Assembly (NCBI RefSeq): GCF_014649835.1
Contig: NZ_BMTU01000020.1
Location: 45,812 to 109,811 of the forward strand
Length of the DNA: 64,000 bases
Direction of reading: 5' to 3'
Origin: Streptomyces pilosus
Lineage (GTDB): Bacteria > Actinomycetota > Actinomycetes > Streptomycetales > Streptomycetaceae
The position numbers and the translations under genes are program-made. Positions 34,648 through 42,920 of the stretch are shown here, one piece after another. Under the pieces are notes generated by a model. The model saw only the letters and a program-made list of their open reading frames with translations. It was not told the origin of the DNA and did no database searches. Positions within the stretch are counted from its first letter, which is position 1, and each line of letters opens with the position of its first letter.

Positions 34648-36972
34648 TCACTTCCCCTTGCCGGCCGCCTCCGCCCGGCCCGTGTCCTTCGCGGCGCCGG
34701 ACCTGGCACGGCCGGAACCACCGCGGCCGCGACCACGGCCCCGCCGCCCGCCGTCCCTACCGCCGCCCGCGTACGCCTCGAGCTCGATGGCGAGCGGCGA
34801 GGCGGTCAGGACCGACGAGTACGTGCCCACCAGCATGCCGATCAGCAGGGCGAGCGCGAAGTCGGTGAGCGAGTCGCCGCCCAGCACCGCCAGCGCGGCC
34901 AGGATGAAGATCACACCGATACCGGTGTTGACCGTACGCGGCACCGTCTGCAGGATCGCCTGATTGGTGACCTGGGCCAACGGCTCCTTGCTGTCCTTGC
35001 GCCACAGCTCGCGGATCCGGTCGAAGACCACGACGGAGTCGTTGACCGAGTAACCGATCACGGTGAGCAGCGCCGCCAGGAACACCCCGTCGATCGGCTT
35101 GCCCAGCCAGGCGAAGATGCCCGTGAGGATGACCACGTCGTGCGCCAGGGCCGCCACCGCGCCGGTACCGAACATCCAGCGGAACCGGAACGCCAGGTAC
35201 AGCAGCTGGGCGCCGAGCGCCAGGCCGAGCGCGATCAGCGCATTGCGGCGCAGTTCGTCACCGAGGCTCGGACCGATCAGCTCGTCACGGACCTTCTCCG
35301 CCCCGTCGCCGACCCCGGCGACGGCGTCGGCGACCCGGACCGCCTCCGCGTTGGTCAGCTCCTCGGTGCGCACCGTGATCTTGTCGTCACCGGAGGACTG
35401 CACGACGGCCTGCGGGAAACCGGCGTCGGCCAGGGCGTCGCGGGCCCGGTCCGGGTCGACGGTGGTGCCGGTGGAGTACTCGATCAGCCGGCCGCCGGTG
35501 AACTCCACGCCGAAGTTCAGGCCGCGCACCACGATGCCCGCGCCGGCGACGGCCAGCACGACGGCGGACACCGCCAGCCAGCGGCGCGGGCGCCGCATCA
35601 GCTGCGGGTTGCGGCGGGTGAGGTACGCGCGGACCCGGCCGATGGACGACAGGCCGGTGATCCCCGGCCGGCGGTGCACCCAGTTGCGGGCCACGGCGAA
35701 CTCGGCCAGTACCCGGGTGATCACCAGGGCGCTGATCATGGACGCGACGACACCGATGCCCAGGGTGACACCGAAGCCCTTGACCGGGCCGGACGCCAGC
35801 AGGAACAGCAGCACCGCCGCGATCAGCGTCGTGACGTTGGAGTCCGCGATGGCGCTGAACGCGCCCTTGAAACCGGCGGTCAGCGCGGACCGGCTGCTGG
35901 GCCGGTTGCGCTTGCCGTACTCCTCCCGGGCCCGTTCGAAGACCAGCACGTTGGCGTCCACCGCCATGCCGATGGCCAGGACGAAACCGGCCAGACCGGG
36001 CAGGGTCAGCGTCGCACCGAGTGCCGCAAGACCGGCGTAGGAGATCAGGCCGTAGCAGAGCAGGGCCAGCGTGGCCAGGACACCCATCAGCCGGTAGACG
36101 ACGATGATGAAGATCGCGGTGAGGGCGGTGCCGACGACCGCCGCCCAGGCGCTCGCCTCGATGGCCTCGGCGCCCAGCGTGGGGCCGACGGTCCGCTGCT
36201 CGACGGTCTCGACCGGCACCGGCAGGGCGCCGCCCTTGACCAGCAGCGCGAGCTCCTTGGCCTCCTCGCTGGTGAAGGAACCGGTGATCTGGGTGGACCC
36301 ACCGGTGATGCCGGCCCCGCAGGACACGGACGGGTCGACCTGCGGCGAGGAGATGATCTTCTTGTCCAGGACGATCGCGACCCGGCGCTGCGGGTCACCC
36401 GCGGGGTGGCAGGCGGCCTCGCCGGTCAGTTCGGCCCAGCCCTTGTCGTCCTCGAAGTCCACGGTGACGTGCCAGCCCGCGCCGGTCTGCTGGTCGATGA
36501 GGGCCTCGGCGTCCTCGACGTCCTGGCCGCGCAGGGCCGCCGGGCCCAGCCGGAGCCGCTCACCCGACTCGTCGGGCAGCACCTCCTCGCCCTTCTCCTG
36601 CGGCTGCTCCGCCCCGGTGGCGGCGCCGAGCACCGGATGGACGGAGAGCTGGGCGGTACGGCCCAGTACGTCGGCGGCCTGGCGCGGATCCTGCAGGCCG
36701 GGCAGCTCGACGATGATCCGGTTCTCACCGGAGCGGACGATGCCCGGTTCGGCCACCCCGAGCGCGTCGACGCGGCCGCGCAGCACCTCCAGGGTGCGGT
36801 CGGTGGCCTCGCCGTCGGCCTTCACGGTCTCGGAGTCACGGGTCTCCAGCACGATCTGGGTGCCGCCCCGCAGGTCCAGGCCCAGACGGACCGGAACGGT
36901 GACGGCGATGAACACGGATGCGGCGATCACGGCGAGCGCGAACAACGCCCTGACGCGGGCGGGACGTTTCAC
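34648..36972 (-). CDS. secDF: Fused SecD-SecF preprotein translocase subunit
   Basis: 774 residues, one chain. The SecD half (~1-430) has GLDLRGGTQIVLE (~31-43), GRVDALGVAEPGI, the P1 region and the paired GMAVDANVLVFERAREE. The SecF half (~450-740) has LNFGVEFTGGRLIEYS and SVNDSVVVFDRIREL. Twelve membrane segments are expected. SecDF uses the proton gradient to pull secreted proteins outward after SecA-driven crossing. The start is GTG with GGAGG upstream. The classical streptomycete secD and secF are separate genes near ruv/relA, so this fused form in another context is probably a second system. The C-terminal tail is Arg/Gly-rich. Confidence 0.95.
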   Translation of the reverse strand: MKRPARVRALFALAVIAASVFIAVTVPVRLGLDLRGGTQIVLETRDSETVKADGEATDRTLEVLRGRVDALGVAEPGIVRSGENRIIVELPGLQDPRQAADVLGRTAQLSVHPVLGAATGAEQPQEKGEEVLPDESGERLRLGPAALRGQDVEDAEALIDQQTGAGWHVTVDFEDDKGWAELTGEAACHPAGDPQRRVAIVLDKKIISSPQVDPSVSCGAGITGGSTQITGSFTSEEAKELALLVKGGALPVPVETVEQRTVGPTLGAEAIEASAWAAVVGTALTAIFIIVVYRLMGVLATLALLCYGLISYAGLAALGATLTLPGLAGFVLAIGMAVDANVLVFERAREEYGKRNRPSSRSALTAGFKGAFSAIADSNVTTLIAAVLLFLLASGPVKGFGVTLGIGVVASMISALVITRVLAEFAVARNWVHRRPGITGLSSIGRVRAYLTRRNPQLMRRPRRWLAVSAVVLAVAGAGIVVRGLNFGVEFTGGRLIEYSTGTTVDPDRARDALADAGFPQAVVQSSGDDKITVRTEELTNAEAVRVADAVAGVGDGAEKVRDELIGPSLGDELRRNALIALGLALGAQLLYLAFRFRWMFGTGAVAALAHDVVILTGIFAWLGKPIDGVFLAALLTVIGYSVNDSVVVFDRIRELWRKDSKEPLAQVTNQAILQTVPRTVNTGIGVIFILAALAVLGGDSLTDFALALLIGMLVGTYSSVLTASPLAIELEAYAGGGRDGGRRGRGRGRGGSGRARSGAAKDTGRAEAAGKGK

Positions 36973-37015
36973 AGATGCCTCCAGCAGGCACGCAAATGAG
37001 AGGGAAGAGGGAATC

Positions 37016-37438
37016 TCAGGTGCTGGAGGCGACGGGCGGAGCCCGCCCCAGGTCGGAGGGGACGTGGGCGGCCGCGGGCGGAGCGTGTCCCGCGGCCGGA
37101 GCCGGCCGCGCGGGCCGGGGCGTCATCAGCGGCGCGTAGGCCGGGGTGAAGAGCAGGTGCCCGTCGAACACCGTCCGCTCACCGGCGTCCCGTTCCAGCC
37201 GGGTGAGCAGCGCCCGGACACCCACGTAGGCGTCGTCGCTGTAGGGACGGGTGTCGGAGGAGTACGACGTCGGGGCGGGGGACGCCGGAGTCAGGGGCGC
37301 GCGGGAGGCGGCACCGGGCACGGACTCGGCGCCGCCGGTGACGCCGAGCGCCAGCAGCACGGCCGCGAAGGCGGCGAAGGCCGCCGCGGCCGCACGGAAC
37401 GGTAGGCGGGGAGCACGTCCCCGCGGGTCGGTGGTCAA
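37016..37438 (-). CDS. Small single-pass membrane or secreted protein, coupled to the response regulator; unknown
   Basis: 140 residues from a TTG that overlaps the response regulator stop as TTGA. The N-terminus (MTTDPRGRAPRLPFR) is basic, then one hydrophobic segment (AAAAAFAAFAAVLLALGV). The rest is a proline- and alanine-rich region with a central SYSSDTRPYSDDAYVGVRAL and FDGHLLFTPAYAPLM. It looks like a membrane-anchored extracytoplasmic protein. There is no recognised family. Sharing an operon with a NarL-type two-component system, it might be an accessory sensor or stress-exposed protein; that is only contextual. Confidence 0.62.
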   Translation of the reverse strand: MTTDPRGRAPRLPFRAAAAAFAAFAAVLLALGVTGGAESVPGAASRAPLTPASPAPTSYSSDTRPYSDDAYVGVRALLTRLERDAGERTVFDGHLLFTPAYAPLMTPRPARPAPAAGHAPPAAAHVPSDLGRAPPVASST

Positions 37439-38121
37439 GGCTCGACGAGTCCGGCGCGGATGGCGTAGCGGGTCAGTTCGAGGCGGTCCCGCAGCCCCAG
37501 TTTGTGCAGCAGGTTCTCGCGGTGCCGCTGCACCGTCTTGACGCTGATGAACAGCAGCTCGGCGATCTCCTTCGACGAGTGCCCCTCGGCGACGAGTTTC
37601 AGCACCTCCTCCTCGCGGGGCGTCAGCAGCTGCTCGGGCGCCTCCTCCCCGTGCCGCACCCGGTCGAGGTAGTTGCGGATCAGGGCCGTCACCGCTCCCG
37701 GGTACAGGAACGGCTCGTCCCGCATCGCGGCCCGGCAGGCGGCCACGAGATCACGGTCGGCGACGGACTTCAGCACGTAGCCGCCCGCGCCCGCCTTCAG
37801 CGCCTGGAACAGGTACTGCTCGTTGTCGTGCATCGTCAGCATCAGGATGCGCAGCCCCGGCTTCAGCGCGGTCAGCTCACGCGCGGCCTGCAGACCGGTC
37901 AGCCGCGGCATGGCGATGTCCAGGACCGCCAGGTCGACGTCATGGGTGCGGGCCATGGCGATCGCCTCCGCGCCGTCACCGGCCTCGGCCACCACCTCCA
38001 GGTCCGGCTCCCGGTCGAGGATGAGCCGCACCCCGCGCCGCACCAGGGCGTGGTCGTCGGCGAGCAGGATCCGGATCCTGGGCTGCGTCCGGTGGTCGGC
38101 GGGCGTTTCCTGAGGGGTCAT
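37435..38121 (-). CDS. NarL/LuxR-family two-component response regulator
   Basis: 228 residues. The receiver domain (~16-130) has the acidic pair in ILLADDHALVRRG, the phosphorylated Asp in VDLAVLDIAMPRLTG, Thr in LMLTMHD and Lys in GYVLKSVADRD. The C-terminal LuxR-type helix-turn-helix is LTPREEEVLKLVAEGHSSKE ... ISVKTVQRHRENLLHKLGL. Its ATG overlaps the histidine kinase stop by 4 bases. A strong inverted repeat (39264-39289) in the divergent promoter region is a candidate binding site. It probably controls its own operon and the divergent DksA/MreB-like run. Confidence 0.95.
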   Translation of the reverse strand: MTPQETPADHRTQPRIRILLADDHALVRRGVRLILDREPDLEVVAEAGDGAEAIAMARTHDVDLAVLDIAMPRLTGLQAARELTALKPGLRILMLTMHDNEQYLFQALKAGAGGYVLKSVADRDLVAACRAAMRDEPFLYPGAVTALIRNYLDRVRHGEEAPEQLLTPREEEVLKLVAEGHSSKEIAELLFISVKTVQRHRENLLHKLGLRDRLELTRYAIRAGLVEP

Positions 38122-39113
38122 GACTGCTTCCTGACGGTGGGCACGGTGAGCCGGACCCGTGTCCCGGTTCCTGGGCCGAGGGCGGTGCGGGCCGGGCTGT
38201 TCCCGGCCGGGCTCGAGATGTCCAGCATGGCCCCGATCAGCAGGGCCCGTTCCCGCATCCCGCGAAGACCGGCACCCTCCTGCGCGGCTCCGATGCCGCG
38301 CCCGTCGTCGGTCACCTCCAGGACGACACGACCGTCCACGGCGCGCAGGCTCAGCTCCACGTTCCGCGCCTCCGCGTGCCGGGCGGCGTTGGTCAGACTC
38401 TCCTGCGCCACACGGTAGATCACCAACTCCGTCTCGTGGTCCAGTGCGGGCAGATCGGAGTCGAAGCGGCGCCGTACGCGCAGTCCGGTGTGCGTGGCGA
38501 ACTCCGTCGCCAGCGAGGTCACGGCACTGACCAGGCCGAGGTCGTCCAGGACGCCCGGACGCAGCCGGCGCACCAGCCGGCGGACCTCGTCCAGACTCTC
38601 CCGGGTGATCTCCTGCGCCTGCTGCAGCTCACCGCGCAGCGGCTCGGACGCCTCGTCCGCGGCCCGTTTCAGCGCCAGCAGCACGGCGGTCATGCTCTGC
38701 CCGACCTCGTCGTGCAGCTCCTGGGCGATACGCCGCCGCTCGCCCTCCTGGGCCAGGATGGCGCGGGCGCTGCTCGCCACGCGTTCCCCCTCCAGCCGCT
38801 CCAGCATCGCGTTGAAGGAGCTGACCAGCTCGGCCACCTCCCCGCCACCGCGCTCGGGCAGCCGCTGACCCGGACGCAGCAGGTCGACGGTGGACATCAG
38901 CCGGGTCACCCGGTCCAGCGGCGCCAGCCCGATGCGCAGCAGGGCCGCGTTGGCCACGAGCATCACGCCGAGCCCGCCCACCAGGATGATCGCCTCGGTG
39001 AGCAGCACCGGAACGGACACGGTCACCGGAGCCCACAGCAGCAGCGCCGTGGCACTGCCGAGCACCACGGCATTCAGCCCGAAGATCCGCCAGTACAGGG
39101 ACACGGAGGTCAC
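38118..39113 (-). CDS. Sensor histidine kinase (HisKA_3/NarX type)
   Basis: 331 residues from GTG at 39113. Two membrane helices (IFGLNAVVLGSATALLLWAP; LLTEAIILVGGLGVMLVANA) are close together with almost no extracytoplasmic loop. Then come a HAMP-like linker (LLRIGLAPLDRVTRLMSTVD) and a coiled region. The dimerisation/phospho-acceptor helix is ERRRIAQELHDEVGQSMTAV (His ~138), followed by an HATPase domain with NAARHAEARNVEL and VTDDGRGI...GLRGMRERA. The lack of an outer sensor domain suggests it senses within the membrane or cytosol, for example redox or envelope state. It is the first gene of the leftward operon. Confidence 0.94.
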   Translation of the reverse strand: MTSVSLYWRIFGLNAVVLGSATALLLWAPVTVSVPVLLTEAIILVGGLGVMLVANAALLRIGLAPLDRVTRLMSTVDLLRPGQRLPERGGGEVAELVSSFNAMLERLEGERVASSARAILAQEGERRRIAQELHDEVGQSMTAVLLALKRAADEASEPLRGELQQAQEITRESLDEVRRLVRRLRPGVLDDLGLVSAVTSLATEFATHTGLRVRRRFDSDLPALDHETELVIYRVAQESLTNAARHAEARNVELSLRAVDGRVVLEVTDDGRGIGAAQEGAGLRGMRERALLIGAMLDISSPAGNSPARTALGPGTGTRVRLTVPTVRKQS

Positions 39114-39263
39114 GCCTTCCTCTTTCTCGTCTGCCTCTACTGTCGGTCACCGCTCGTTCTCCCGCGGCGGCGGCCCCCATCGGTCCCGGCGGACAGCGCA
39201 CAGCGTGCACGGCCCGCACCGCCCGGGTCGATGGGCCCCACGCCCCATTTCACGCGGCCCACC

Positions 39264-39289
39264 GGACCCATCCCGTACGGGGTGGGTCC
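39264..39289. promoter_or_regulatory. Large inverted repeat between the two-component system and the DksA-like genes
   Basis: GGACCCATCCCGTAC and GTACGGGGTGGGTCC share the central GTAC and form a 26-base palindrome with one mismatched pair. More CCCAT/ATGGG half-sites flank it (39229-39258, 39305-39331). Position about 100 bases before the DksA-like start and 150 before the kinase start. Confidence 0.6.
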
Positions 39290-39386
39290 TCGGACCCGTC
39301 GGAGATGGGTACCGCGCCCAATGGGCGCCAAGCGGAAAACGGGCGAGGGTGAGGACAACATCCGTACGTCATGAGGAGGCCCCTCC

Positions 39387-39713
39387 GTGTCGCTCGACCT
39401 GCCCCGCACCGAACCGCGCTCCCTCAACCCGGCCGCGGACGAGGTCCGTCAGCGGCTCGAACACGCCCGAACGACCCGCCTCGCACAGCTCAAGGCCCTG
39501 GACGACACCGGGCAGAACCCCGGTGACCACCTGATGTCCAACCAGAAGGACGCGATCAAGCGCGTCCTCACGGAGATCGACGAGGCCTTCGCGCGGGTCG
39601 AGGACGGCACCTACGGCACCTGCCTGGGCTGTTCGAAGTCCGTGCCGCCGGAGCGCCTGGAGATCCTCCCGCACACCCGGTACTGCGTCGCCTGCCAGAG
39701 CCGCGCCGCCTGA
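39387..39713 (+). CDS. TraR/DksA-type C4 zinc-finger protein 1
   Basis: 108 residues from GTG with AGGAGG seven bases upstream. The N-terminal two thirds are helical (AADEVRQRLEHARTTRLAQL, SNQKDAIKRVLTEIDEAF). The C-terminal finger is GTCLGCSKSVPPERLEILPH...YCVACQ (CxxC-x17-CxxC type). DksA/TraR proteins bind the RNA polymerase secondary channel and alter initiation with ppGpp; small actinomycete versions may bind CarD-like or polymerase sites. The acidic pair at the coiled-coil tip of enteric DksA is not clearly conserved. A second paralogue follows 44 bases later. Confidence 0.88.
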   Translation: MSLDLPRTEPRSLNPAADEVRQRLEHARTTRLAQLKALDDTGQNPGDHLMSNQKDAIKRVLTEIDEAFARVEDGTYGTCLGCSKSVPPERLEILPHTRYCVACQSRAA

Positions 39714-39757
39714 CCCCCCTTCGTTCCGTCCATCCGCTCTGCCCGAGGGGTGCAGTG

Positions 39758-40123
39758 GTGACCCACCAGACCATCGACGAGCCCGACACGGTCCTCACCC
39801 CGGAGGACCTCGCCGCGCTGCGCGAGATCCTGCACGAGCAGCGGCTGTTCCGGCAGGAGCAGCTGCGGCAGTTCGCCTCCACGACCCGTGCCGACGACCG
39901 TCGCCGGCAGGCGGACGCCGCCCAGCTCGAGGTCGGCGTCAAACTCGCCGCCTCCGCCCGCATGGTGCTCGCCGACGTCGAGGCGGCACTCGCCCGGATG
40001 GACGCCGGGGACTACGGCACCTGTCATCTGTGCCGCCGCCCGGTCGAACGCCACCGCCTGCTGATCGTCCCCCAGGCCCGCTATTGCGGGCGCTGCCAGC
40101 AGGTGAGGGAGGCCGGCCGGTGA
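39758..40123 (+). CDS. TraR/DksA-type C4 zinc-finger protein 2
   Basis: About 121 residues. Two adjacent GTG codons (39755 and 39758) could start it; the second has better spacing to GAGGGG. Residues ~15-80 form a long helical pair (LTPEDLAALREILHEQRLFR, EVGVKLAASARMVLADVEAA). The finger is GTCHLCRRPVERHRLLIVPQ...YCGRCQ. It differs enough from its neighbour in the helical part to suggest a distinct role. The stop overlaps the start of the MreB-like gene (GTGA). Confidence 0.85.
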   Translation: MTHQTIDEPDTVLTPEDLAALREILHEQRLFRQEQLRQFASTTRADDRRRQADAAQLEVGVKLAASARMVLADVEAALARMDAGDYGTCHLCRRPVERHRLLIVPQARYCGRCQQVREAGR

Positions 40124-40920
40124 CCGTGATCCGGCACCCCCGGCCGGCTCCCGTACGTCACCGGCACTGGCCGCTGTGCCGGCGCTGCTCAGGTATCGCT
40201 CTCGACCTGGGCAGCGCCCGCACTCGCGCGTGGATCGCGGGACGGGGCATGGTCCTCGACGTCCCCACCGTCACCTTCCCGGGCACCGGAGCCGTCCACC
40301 CCATCCAGCGCGGCACCATCGTCGACACCGACGGCACGGCCCGCATGCTGGACCGGCTGCTCGGACACCGGATGCCCAGGATCGGCCGCCCCCTGGTCGT
40401 CCTCGCGGCCCCCGTGCTGGACGGGCTCGCCTTCCGGACCGCGGCCCGGGCGGCCGTGGAGATCCTCCGGCCGCGCGCCGTGCTGACGGTGCCCGGCGCG
40501 CGGGCGGTGGCGCTGGCCGCCGGAGCCGACCACGTCCGTCCGCTGCTGGTGGTGGACATCGGCGCCCACCTCACCGAGGTGGTGCTGCTCGCGGACGGCG
40601 CGGTGACCGACGCCCGCCGCACCGCGCTGGGCACCGGCGACCTCTGCGACGGCACGGAACCCGAGCTGATCACCGAGGCGGTGACCGGCATGGTGACGGC
40701 GATGCTGCGGCAGGACCGCACCTCCCTCACCCGCACCGCCCTGCGCCGCGGCGTATTGCTGGCCGGCGGCGGCGCGCTGCGCCCCGACATCACCCGCGAC
40801 CTGCCCGACGGCCTCGGCTGCGCGGTGCAGCCGGTGCCGTCCCCGCACACCGCCGCCGTCCGCGGCGCCGCCGGTCTCCTCGCCGCGGCCCACCACCACC
40901 CCTCCGTCAGCGATCTCTGA
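40120..40920 (+). CDS. Short MreB-like (actin-fold) protein
   Basis: 266 residues starting at GTG in a GTGA overlap with the zinc-finger gene. Actin-fold nucleotide motifs are present: phosphate 1 IALDLGSARTRAWIAG (~26-41), phosphate 2 LLVVDIGAHLTEVVLLADGA (~148-167) and adenosine LLAGGGALRPDI. The length is about 75 residues less than MreB/Mbl (~340), the missing part lying in the insertion subdomain (IB/IIB). The N-terminus has an extra basic His/Pro/Cys stretch (RHRHWPLCRRCSG). It is not in an mreBCD cluster, so a cell-wall role is doubtful. It may be a nucleotide-dependent regulator working with the DksA-like proteins. Confidence 0.8.
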   Translation: MTVIRHPRPAPVRHRHWPLCRRCSGIALDLGSARTRAWIAGRGMVLDVPTVTFPGTGAVHPIQRGTIVDTDGTARMLDRLLGHRMPRIGRPLVVLAAPVLDGLAFRTAARAAVEILRPRAVLTVPGARAVALAAGADHVRPLLVVDIGAHLTEVVLLADGAVTDARRTALGTGDLCDGTEPELITEAVTGMVTAMLRQDRTSLTRTALRRGVLLAGGGALRPDITRDLPDGLGCAVQPVPSPHTAAVRGAAGLLAAAHHHPSVSDL

Positions 40921-40963
40921 GCCACCCCGGTTGCCTGCGACCCCGCACGAAGGGAGAGACGAC

Positions 40964-41587
40964 GTGGCGGGCGAGATCCCTCCGGCGCAGCCGCCCCCCG
41001 GCCCGCCCCCGCGCCCCCTTCTGTGGCGCCACCGACGCAACCCCCTGCGCCGCCGCACGGACCGGCTCCGCAGCTGGATCGGCCTCGGGGTGCTGATCGC
41101 CGTCCTGGCCGTGGCGCCCGTGACCGCCGTCCTCGTCGGCGACGCCGCCCGCGGCCACTACGAGGAGACCGCGCGCCACCAGACGCAGACCCGGTACGAG
41201 ACGGACGCGACGCTCACCCGGGACGCGCCCCGTCATCCGGAGCCGGGTTCGGACGAGGAGAAGCACACCCGCTACCCGGTCGAGGTCCGTGTCGTCACCC
41301 GGGAGGGCCGCACCCGCACCACCCGCGCCGAGGTCCGGCCGGGGCTGTCCGCCAGCCACACCGTACGCATCTGGATCACCGAGGACGGCGAGGCGACGGA
41401 GCCGCCGCTGACGCCCCAGGAGGTCCGCAGCCGCACCGTGGGATGGGCGCTTCTCTCCGCCCTGGGCGTCGCCCTCACCGGCGCGGCCGTCCACGCCCTG
41501 ACCGCCCTGGTGCTGCGCCGCCGCGACCTGGCCCGCTGGGACACGGCATGGGCGGAGACCGCACCGCGCTGGACGTCACCCACCTGA
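40964..41587 (+). CDS. Rv1733c-like membrane protein
   Basis: 207 residues from GTG with GGGAGAG upstream. It has two membrane helices: ~40-60 (WIGLGVLIAVLAVAPVTAVL) and ~163-185 (GWALLSALGVALTGAAVHAL). Between them is an extracytoplasmic domain of about 100 residues (ARGHYEETARHQTQTRYETD ... VRVVTREGRTRTTRAEVRPG). The N-terminus LLWRHRRNPLRRRTDRLRSW is the family signature. In mycobacteria the relative belongs to the dormancy regulon; the molecular role is unknown. It closes the run that begins with the DksA-like genes. Confidence 0.8.
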   Translation: MAGEIPPAQPPPGPPPRPLLWRHRRNPLRRRTDRLRSWIGLGVLIAVLAVAPVTAVLVGDAARGHYEETARHQTQTRYETDATLTRDAPRHPEPGSDEEKHTRYPVEVRVVTREGRTRTTRAEVRPGLSASHTVRIWITEDGEATEPPLTPQEVRSRTVGWALLSALGVALTGAAVHALTALVLRRRDLARWDTAWAETAPRWTSPT

Positions 41588-41640
41588 GCCGGCGAGCTCC
41601 GCACGGGACCACGCCACGCGAGAGCTCACCCATGCCGGGC

Positions 41641-41831
41641 TTCGAAACATTCGATGACCTTCCTTGAGGCTTCGAGGAGTTTCTCCCTCGCGCCGCGTCG
41701 TGCTTGTGATTGACCGGTTCAGTAAGCGCGTTGACATGCGTCTTCTTTGAGGTAGCGCCCTTTCCTGACCGAGCGAAGATTTCGAAACATGGACCGAAAC
41801 TGTTGACGCTTGACGCGCACAGGCCAACACT
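41641..41831 (+). promoter_or_regulatory. Xylanase promoter region with GAAA/TTTC boxes
   Basis: TTCGAAACATTCGA at 41641-41654, CGAAGATTTCGAAACAT at 41774-41790 and CCGAAAC at 41794-41800 resemble the CGAAA-N-TTTCG boxes known from S. lividans xylanase promoters. A promoter TTGACG (41803-41808) / AACACT (41826-41831) with 17-base spacing follows. No gene is seen in 41588-41878. Confidence 0.68.
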
Positions 41832-41878
41832 GTCCGGCATCGACCTCCCCATCGAGCCGTCACAGGAGGCGCACCACC

Positions 41879-42895
41879 ATGAACGTGTCCGTCCGCCCCG
41901 ATGGCCGCCGACGCGGCCGCCTGCTGCTCAGCGTCAGAAGCGTCTGGACCGTCGCGCTGGCCGCCGTCACCGCGCTGCTCCTGACCGCCACCACCGCCAC
42001 CGCCGCCGTCACCACGAACCAGACCGGCACCAACAACGGCTGGTGGTACTCGTTCTGGACCGACGCCCAGGGAACCGTCTCCATGGACCTGGGCTCCGGC
42101 GGCAACTACAGCACCCAGTGGCGCAACACCGGCAACTTCGTCGCCGGCAAGGGCTGGAGCACCGGCGGCCGCAAGACCGTCAACTACTCCGGCAGCTTCA
42201 ACCCCTCCGGCAACGCGTACCTGACGCTCTACGGATGGACCACCGGCCCGCTCATCGAGTACTACATCGTCGACAACTGGGGCACCTACCGGCCCACCGG
42301 CGAGTACAAGGGCACCGTCACCACCGACGGCGGCACGTACGACATCTACAAGACCACCCGGTACAACGCCCCCTCGATCGAGGGCACCAGGACCTTCGAC
42401 CAGTACTGGAGTGTCCGGCAGTCCAAGCGCACGGGCGGCACCATCACCAGCGGCAACCACTTCGACGCCTGGGCGAGCAAGGGCATGAACCTGGGCAGCC
42501 ACAACTACATGATCATGGCCACCGAGGGCTACCAGAGCAGCGGCAGCTCCAACATCACGGTGAGCGAGGGCTCCGGCGGTGGCGGCGGCAACGGCGGCGG
42601 CAACGGCGGCGGCGGTGGTGGCGGCAACGGCGGCTGCAACGCGACCCTGTCGGCCGGCGAGAAGTTCGGCGACCGCTACAACCTCAACGTCTCGGTGAGC
42701 GGCTCCAGCAACTGGACCGTGACGATGCGGGTCCCGTCTCCGGCGAAGGTCTCCTCGACCTGGAACGTCAGCGCCTCCTACCCCGACAGCCAGACCCTCG
42801 TCGCCAGGTCCAACGGCAGCGGCAACAACTGGGGTGCCACCATCCAGGCCAACGGCAACTGGACCTGGCCGACGGTCTCCTGCAGTGCCGGCTGA
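41879..42895 (+). CDS. xlnB: Secreted GH11 endo-1,4-beta-xylanase with CBM2 (XlnB type)
   Basis: 338 residues. The signal peptide has a twin-arginine-like basic start (RPDGRRRGRLLLSVRS) and a hydrophobic core (VWTVALAAVTALLLTATTA) ending TATAAVT near residue 42. The GH11 domain (~43-235) has nucleophile Glu127 in PLIEYYIVDNW and acid/base Glu216 in MIMATEGYQSSG. A Gly/Asn-rich linker follows, then a CBM2 (~254-338, CNATLSAGEKFGDRYNLNVS ... NWTWPTVSCSAG). It cuts xylan chains outside the cell. The acetylxylan esterase starts 25 bases later, as in the S. lividans xlnB-axeA operon. Confidence 0.97.
   Translation: MNVSVRPDGRRRGRLLLSVRSVWTVALAAVTALLLTATTATAAVTTNQTGTNNGWWYSFWTDAQGTVSMDLGSGGNYSTQWRNTGNFVAGKGWSTGGRKTVNYSGSFNPSGNAYLTLYGWTTGPLIEYYIVDNWGTYRPTGEYKGTVTTDGGTYDIYKTTRYNAPSIEGTRTFDQYWSVRQSKRTGGTITSGNHFDAWASKGMNLGSHNYMIMATEGYQSSGSSNITVSEGSGGGGGNGGGNGGGGGGGNGGCNATLSAGEKFGDRYNLNVSVSGSSNWTVTMRVPSPAKVSSTWNVSASYPDSQTLVARSNGSGNNWGATIQANGNWTWPTVSCSAG
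42639..42895 (+). repeat. CBM2-coding repeat, copy A (in the xylanase)
   Basis: About 255 bases closely matching 43669-43925, including long identical blocks such as TCCTACCCCGACAGCCAGAC and GTCGCCAGGTCCAACGGCAG. It suggests recent duplication or gene conversion between the two partner genes. Confidence 0.85.
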
Positions 42896-42920
42896 CCCCC
42901 GTCCGAGGAGGACCCCACCC

